A DNA stretch of 64,000 bases from Paramecium pentaurelia (Eukaryota > Ciliophora > Oligohymenophorea > Peniculida > Parameciidae), in the NCBI GenBank assembly GCA_905183005.1, contig CAJJDO010000087.1:264136-328135 (forward strand), written 5' to 3'. The position numbers were made by a program, and so were the translations under genes. Below, piece after piece: positions 58,675 to 64,000 of this stretch (positions are counted from its first letter, which is position 1; every line of letters starts with the position of its first letter). Under the pieces are notes generated by a model. It ran no database searches, was not told the DNA's origin, and was given only the letters and a program-made list of their open reading frames with translations.

Positions 58675-61600
58675 TCAATCATCACTTTAAGGAGCTTCTT
58701 AATTTGATTCATCTTTTGGTACTCTTATTATTAAAAGAGGAACCTAATGATCTTTAACTTATTCAAATTAATTCAAATTTCTTTGATTGCATTTCATTTG
58801 ATTGATCCATCTACCTAAAAATAATTAAATACCTTAAATATTCCTTTTATACTATTGTATATTCTTAATAAGCAATTTAAAGATACTTCAGATTTGATGC
58901 TTTAAGTCCTGAGGTCTCAAATTCTAATTCAGGGAATTTTCTAGTTAATATTTTCATATCTTATTATTTAGTAACATTATTTGGGGATAAACATCTATTT
59001 GATTATTTTTTTGGTAATCTTCTTCGATTTTCTTCATTTTCTTATTCTTATTCAACTTCTTAAAGTATTTTGTTTAGATCAATAAAAGAAGAAAAACTCT
59101 AATAGAATTCAGAATTGATTGGAGTGTTATCAGGTACTTATTCATCCTCTACTTTTTGATTACCATCATCAAGTGATTTCATAGAATTATTGGGTCTTTC
59201 TGCAAATCCTATAGCACTTTAAGCTTTGCTAACTTAAGATTAGAAACTAATTTCTGGTAGTTCACTTTTTCTAGATGAATTCTTAAGAGTAGTTGAATCT
59301 TATTCATTTTATTTTTCATTTTGTAATAATTATTCTTTTTTTTCTTTTGCTTTTTTTCTTATGAGTTTAGCTTTAAGACTTCTTTCTTAAATAACTTTTT
59401 AAACATATTGTTTCCCTCCATTATACAATTAAAATTATTAGTAAATCTTTCTAATAATTTAAATGATATATGAATATTTGAGATAGATCATATCATTTAT
59501 TAATTGATCTCTTTCTTTTTATGAATAATCTTTAAAGAATGCATATTATAATTCTTTATTAATATCTCTAATTTTTTCGAATCCAGATTATAAAGATTTA
59601 TGACGATGTTAAATTCTATAAATTAATAAATGTATAAATGTATTTCTAACTAAAGGACTCCAATGCATAAATATTTTAAAAAATAAATCAGTACTAAATA
59701 AGAAATCACATAATTCTTTTTTTGGTTCAGCTATATTTATATTGTTTAATAATTGTTACTTGTAATTAAATGGAAATTATTATATAAAATTTATAAGCTC
59801 TTACTTATGGAAACAGCATGATCACCATTTAAGATTAATTTAATTCCCTTGAAAAAAAAAGAATAATCAAAATTAGTAGGTAAAACATGGTAATTTTGAT
59901 TAACTTTTTATAACCAAACATCTACAATATTTAAAGTATTAAACACTTATATTGCATCATATAATTTTGTTTAATTGAATAATATATGAATAAATTTACT
60001 AAGCAACATAGAATTGTTGATAATTGCACATGATGCTTCAATAAATTTATGATTTTTTAATTAGATATTAGATAGTAACAATTCTACAATTTCATCATAT
60101 CCTTATATATTTTACCAATTTACATTAAATCCAAATTTAGATTAAACAAAATTAACCCATTATATAACAAAAGGATAATAAAAATGTACAATTTATTTAT
60201 TAGGTATATCTAATGTTAATGATTCTAATTCTTTTTTTAATTATTACCCTTTTTCATTTTAGAATGCTTAATCATAAAATTTATGAATTAAGATATTTTC
60301 TATATTTGGAAACAGAGCTTGTTTAAATTGAGGTACTCTGAAATAGGAGAGTACAGCAAATTTAACAAAAAAATCATGTTCTTTATTTGAACAAGAAGTA
60401 TCAACAACTCTTTATAAACAAAGAGGCATAACTTTAATCATTAAAGTGATAAATAATTAAGCATTATGAATACGTTCTATTTAAGTATCAATACTCAAAT
60501 GATCTAAATCCATATCATCTCTATAAATAAGTTCACTAAGTACGGTAAAACATATTTCTTTAACCATTTCTGTTTATTATTTACTACTCTATTCTAATAA
60601 GTATTTCCATAATTTTATTTATACTGATTAACTATGTAACATATCATCAACACTTTAATATTTAATATTGTGATTTTCAGCCAAAGTTGATAGAATTTCA
60701 TTTCTTATTTTTTCAGATTCTTTAATCTTTTTATCTCTCATAGTCTAAGATAATGTTTCTACTTTTATTTATAATCCAATTAGCCAATCTACTTCTTTAT
60801 TTGTATTATTATTAGATTTAGCTTTCTTTAATAATAAAGTAGATTAATTAACTATTCCTGTTTCTGTTTTCACTCCACTACATTAACTAACATATTGATT
60901 AGATCTAATAATAAATGTTCCTGTCCAATTACCAATATATGTACCATCAGAAATCAATTGTTCATTTAATTATGCTTCTTAAATTAAGAGTGTGTCAGTC
61001 TATGCAATTTAGGCTGTATTATCATAAAAGAATTTATTAAAACTAATATATGTACTACCAATTCTTTTATATTCTTCTTATTTTGTTTATTTATTAGCAT
61101 AAAGTACAAAAACAAATGTAGTAATTTAAAAATCATTTCCAAAAATGTCAAATTCCATAGATGGGGAATCTTCTGTTCTAAATTCCCAAAGTATTTCATT
61201 TTTTGCTTCTAATGCTTTTTTAGTAGAGACATGTCTTTATGAACCACCTTTAATATGTTGATATTTATATGGAATATCATCATTTTATGAATAGGTTGGA
61301 TTCATATATTTAGGAGAAATTGCTGATTGAGATTCATTTTCTTGAGATTTAATTTTTAATAGAAAACTATAGGCTATATCACCTAATTGTTCTTCTAAGA
61401 TACAACGAATATGTTTTGTATTTATCTTAAAATGTAATCTTTAAGCTACTTTAATATCAAATATAATTGAGGATTTGTTCTAAAATAGCAAAATAGAAAT
61501 TACACTAAACATAATATCATGATGTTATGGTCCACTAGCAATTTCATATATTGTATATTTGATTCTATAATGAATTTTGTCTGAATCGTCGAGGATTTGC

Positions 61601-61907
61601 TTGGGAGGATATTTGAATATTGTACTAGTGTAAAGAATTGAGTCTGCATACTTTGAGGATCTATATGTAAATCAAAAGTAAAAGTTTAAGGCCACTATAC
61701 TAAAGGAGTAAGAGTACATGTGGATTTTTAGTATATCTGATCATGGTGGTCTTATAGAGATGTTCATTCACTTTTACTATCACATATGCACTTTACTGTT
61801 GTATATTTTTAACCTTGATACCAGAAATTACCATCTTAAACATTAGATTCTATTATCCAAATCTAATATCATTTAGATGCTACTTTCTTGTCTAATGAGA
61901 ATAACAT
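58675..61907 (-). CDS. large protein: N-terminal C2-like domain and DUF1765-like region
   Basis: 1025 residues with six introns (21, 21, 26, 24, 29 and 34 nt). The N-terminus reads as an NT-type C2 domain (NFWYQGQKYTTVKCICDSK, then LVQWPQTFTFDLHID). A middle beta-rich segment follows, with a second C2-like pattern (WEFRTEDSPSMEFDIFGNDF ... GTYIGNWTGTFIIRSNQ). The C-terminal half is helical. ILNGDHAVSISKSLQILYNN, then DLFFKIFMHWSPLVRNTFIH, then LLIYRI is the signature I associate with DUF1765 armadillo-like proteins of fungi and protists. A charged coiled tail ends NQEAPQSDD. A role in membrane trafficking or cortical organisation is a guess. Only 39 bases separate its start from the preceding TGA. 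Confidence 0.65.
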
Positions 61908-61946
61908 GCAGTTCCCATTATTAATTTATATTATATTTTGAATTAC

Positions 61947-63038
61947 TCAATATTTCAATTTGGCGAATTTTAACACTATCTACTCTTCATGTACTTCTTC
62001 AAATCTCTATCTAACCATCTCTTCAAGTTGATTCACCAATTATATTTCATTTCTTCTTGATTAAGTACCATAATTATATTCAGTCTAAAAAGTTGAACAC
62101 AAGGCTTGAGCTTATTCTAATAATTATTGATTTCTTTATTATTTAGATGAAGCAGAATTTGATACTGCTGATTGAACTCCAATACAAGCTGATAATTTAT
62201 CTAATTTAACTTATTATCTCTCATATTATTATTATAATCTTGATAAAACTTTGTTTACCTTCTCCTTTTATAAATTAAATAATGCAACACTTTAAACATT
62301 TGATTCTGTAAATTAATTATATGCATCTTCAATTGTGGATCTCAAATCTTTAAGTAAATGTTCTACTTATTAGATTGAACTCAAATCAACTGATTCTCCT
62401 TGATTTGCCAATTAAATAAATCTATTAAAAATAGGAGTATAAATTGGAGTTTTCTTAATATCAAATGATGTTTATAACATTCTTTGACTTACTTTACTTA
62501 ATTCAGAGAAACTTCTATATCCAGATGAAATTCCTTCCAATATTGTCAATGCTTCATCTATAGCATGTAATGAATCTTCATATTATCTACCTCTCTTCTT
62601 AAAATAGCCTGATTCTGTTTCAGCGGTAGTTAAAATGGTATTTAGATGTTACTAGAAGGTATTTTCTTATTATTAATTGACTTATTATTATTCAATTGTT
62701 CTTTATTTTGAATATTAACAAGTGCTTAATTGAGCATTAGAATCTCTGAGAGTACTTTTGGCGTTTTGAATTTCAGCATTTCTAAATTCATATTCAGCCT
62801 AACATTCATTTAATTCCACATTAAAGATTTAGTCATGATTGACTTATTCCTCATTGACAGAATCTCTAAATTATGTAAGTACATTCAAAACAGAATCTAA
62901 TGGAGAATGAGATTTAATCTTCATTTCCACCTCAGCCATCACAGAAGTGATCGATCTCTACTTAGTGTAATTGAGTCTATGTTGATGATTAGTACCAGAC
63001 ACTATAACTAATATCAGCAAGAGAGCAAAGATCTTCAT
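61947..63038 (-). CDS. trichocyst matrix protein (TMP/GRL family)
   Basis: 363 residues, no intron. Signal peptide MKIFALLLILVIVSG is followed by a propeptide-like region to about residue 50. Then come long amphipathic helices with few Cys at fixed places (VELNECQAEYEFRNAEIQNA, AQLSTCQYSKQRTIEQQQV, LDKLSACIGVQSAVSNSA, EQAQALCSTFQTEYNYGTQ). This is the layout of Paramecium TMPs and Tetrahymena GRL proteins. They are cleaved in the secretory granule, crystallise, and expand on calcium contact to fire the trichocyst. The G...FSELSKVSQRMLQ segment before the processing region also fits. In Paramecium these belong to large multigene families. Confidence 0.82.
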
Positions 63039-63332
63039 TAAAAAAATTAGGCAAAAACGATTTAATGCATTTCAATAAATAAATCAAATCACTTAATTTT
63101 TTTTATAATCATCTTTTTATTCCAATATTGATTATCCAACATATAAAGACTATGAGCATACATATTAAACATATTTCTCATGTTTTTGATTACTATTATA
63201 CATTGCATAGATAATTTAAAAGAATAAATATACATTTTTTTATAGTAAAAAGATTCTTAATTTGATTCAATTAATACGCCTTGTTAAATTTACTTTATAT
63301 CACACACACTAATTTAAATATTTACCTCAAAT

Positions 63333-64000
63333 ATGTCAAATCTATAAGTATAACTAATTAAGAAGCCTGATGCCAAATATCCAAGAGTGAATGATGTATT
63401 CTAAGTTAAGACAACTTCAACTCCAACTGTTAATCAACTTAAAGATGGTGAAGTATTGTTGGAAAATTTATACTTCTCAATTGATGCAACAATGAGAGTA
63501 TGGATTAGTGGGTATTCATTATCATATTAAATTGTATTTAGTGCCAAAACATATGTAGATCCAGTCCTTCCTGGTAATACTATGTTTGGACAAGCTGTAT
63601 CAAGAGTTCTAGCTTCAAAAAGTGAAAAGTTCTAAAAAGGGGATTATGTGATTGGTCTTGTTAATTGGACATTATATTAAATTATTAGTGATGCCAAATT
63701 GCATCTTATTAAAAGAGGAGGTGATATTGATGATTTGACTGGATATTCATTCTTAGGTCCTTTAGGAATTAGTGGATTGACAGCTTATATTGGATTTGAA
63801 GCTATTGGAAAACCAAAAGAAGGAGAGACTGTTGTTATATCTGCTGCTGCTGGAGCTGTTGGAGAAATTGCAGTCTAATTGGCTAAAACCTATTATAAGT
63901 GTAAAGTAATTGGAATTGCTGGTGGTCCAGAAAAATGTGATTATGTAAAGAAATAATTGGGTGCACATGATTGTATTGATTATAAAAATGAAAATCTCAG
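63333..64000 (+). CDS. MDR-family NAD(P)H reductase, prostaglandin/quinone reductase type (5' part)
   Basis: About 210 residues visible, one 30-nt intron; continues past the window. Opening segments RVNDVFQVKTTSTPTVNQLK, DGEVLLENLYFSIDATMRVW and TYVDPVLPGNTMFGQAVSRV match the zinc-free medium-chain dehydrogenase family (PTGR1/2, leukotriene B4 12-hydroxydehydrogenase). The coenzyme fold follows: LGISGLTAYIGFEAIGKPKE, then VVISAAAGAVGEIAVQLAK with the AxxGxxG nucleotide motif, then CKVIGIAGGPEKCDYVKKQL. Reduces C=C bonds of enones or quinones with NADPH in the cytosol. Catalytic C-terminus not in view. Confidence 0.9.

Noticed and set aside
1..64000. tRNA, rRNA, transposase, CRISPR array or viral genes
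   Set aside because: I scanned both strands and saw no cloverleaf-type sequence, no transposase or integrase motif and no regularly spaced repeats.

Overview
The window looks like macronuclear DNA of a ciliate, most likely Paramecium. It is very AT-rich. Genes are open only when TAA and TAG are read as glutamine and TGA is the sole stop. Genes sit tens to a few hundred bases apart on both strands, and coding regions are cut by tiny GT..AG introns. I resolved about 80 introns by hand; nearly all are 20-34 nt, the longest 44 nt. With this code and these introns almost every gene listed gives an unbroken frame whose spliced length is a multiple of three. Standard-code ORF calls in this window are mostly fragments or shadows.

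Layout: 0-11 kb holds a ULK-like kinase, a Kelch-RING protein, U1 snRNP 70K, an NDUFA12/NDUFAF2-like protein, alternative oxidase, a possibly lipidated unknown, a serine carboxypeptidase and a Myb-like protein. 11-25 kb holds a pseudokinase, an IMPACT-family protein, a cysteine-rich secreted protein, a two-RRM protein, an ERK-type MAP kinase (TEY), a PI4K-beta-like lipid kinase and a coiled-coil protein. 25-36 kb holds a secreted beta/gamma-crystallin-fold protein, a divergent SP-RING-like protein, MRE11, a stomatin-like protein and SF-assemblin. 36-50 kb holds a coiled-coil GTPase, a papain-fold protein lacking its catalytic triad, a CEP19-like protein, a tubulin-tyrosine-ligase-like enzyme, a TMBIM/BI-1 channel and a large coiled-coil protein. 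50-58.7 kb is gene-poor apart from a large second GTPase and a few small or decayed ORFs. 58.7-64 kb holds a C2/DUF1765-like protein, a trichocyst matrix protein and the 5' part of a prostaglandin/quinone reductase.

Two single N characters (39446 and 43618) each sit between exact direct duplications of 1191 and 1136 bp. These look like contigs that overlap but were never merged. They create false truncated copies of genes; the real locus is probably about 2.3 kb shorter.

The genes are independent eukaryotic transcription units, not operons. Themes are cilia and cytoskeleton (TTLL, SF-assemblin, CEP19-like, coiled coils), regulated secretion (trichocyst matrix protein, crystallin-fold protein) and signalling kinases. 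I found no tRNA, rRNA, transposon, CRISPR array or telomere repeat, and no clearly novel multi-gene system. The most unusual items are the dead papain-like protein, the two GIMAP-like GTPases and several frames broken by TGA or a frameshift.
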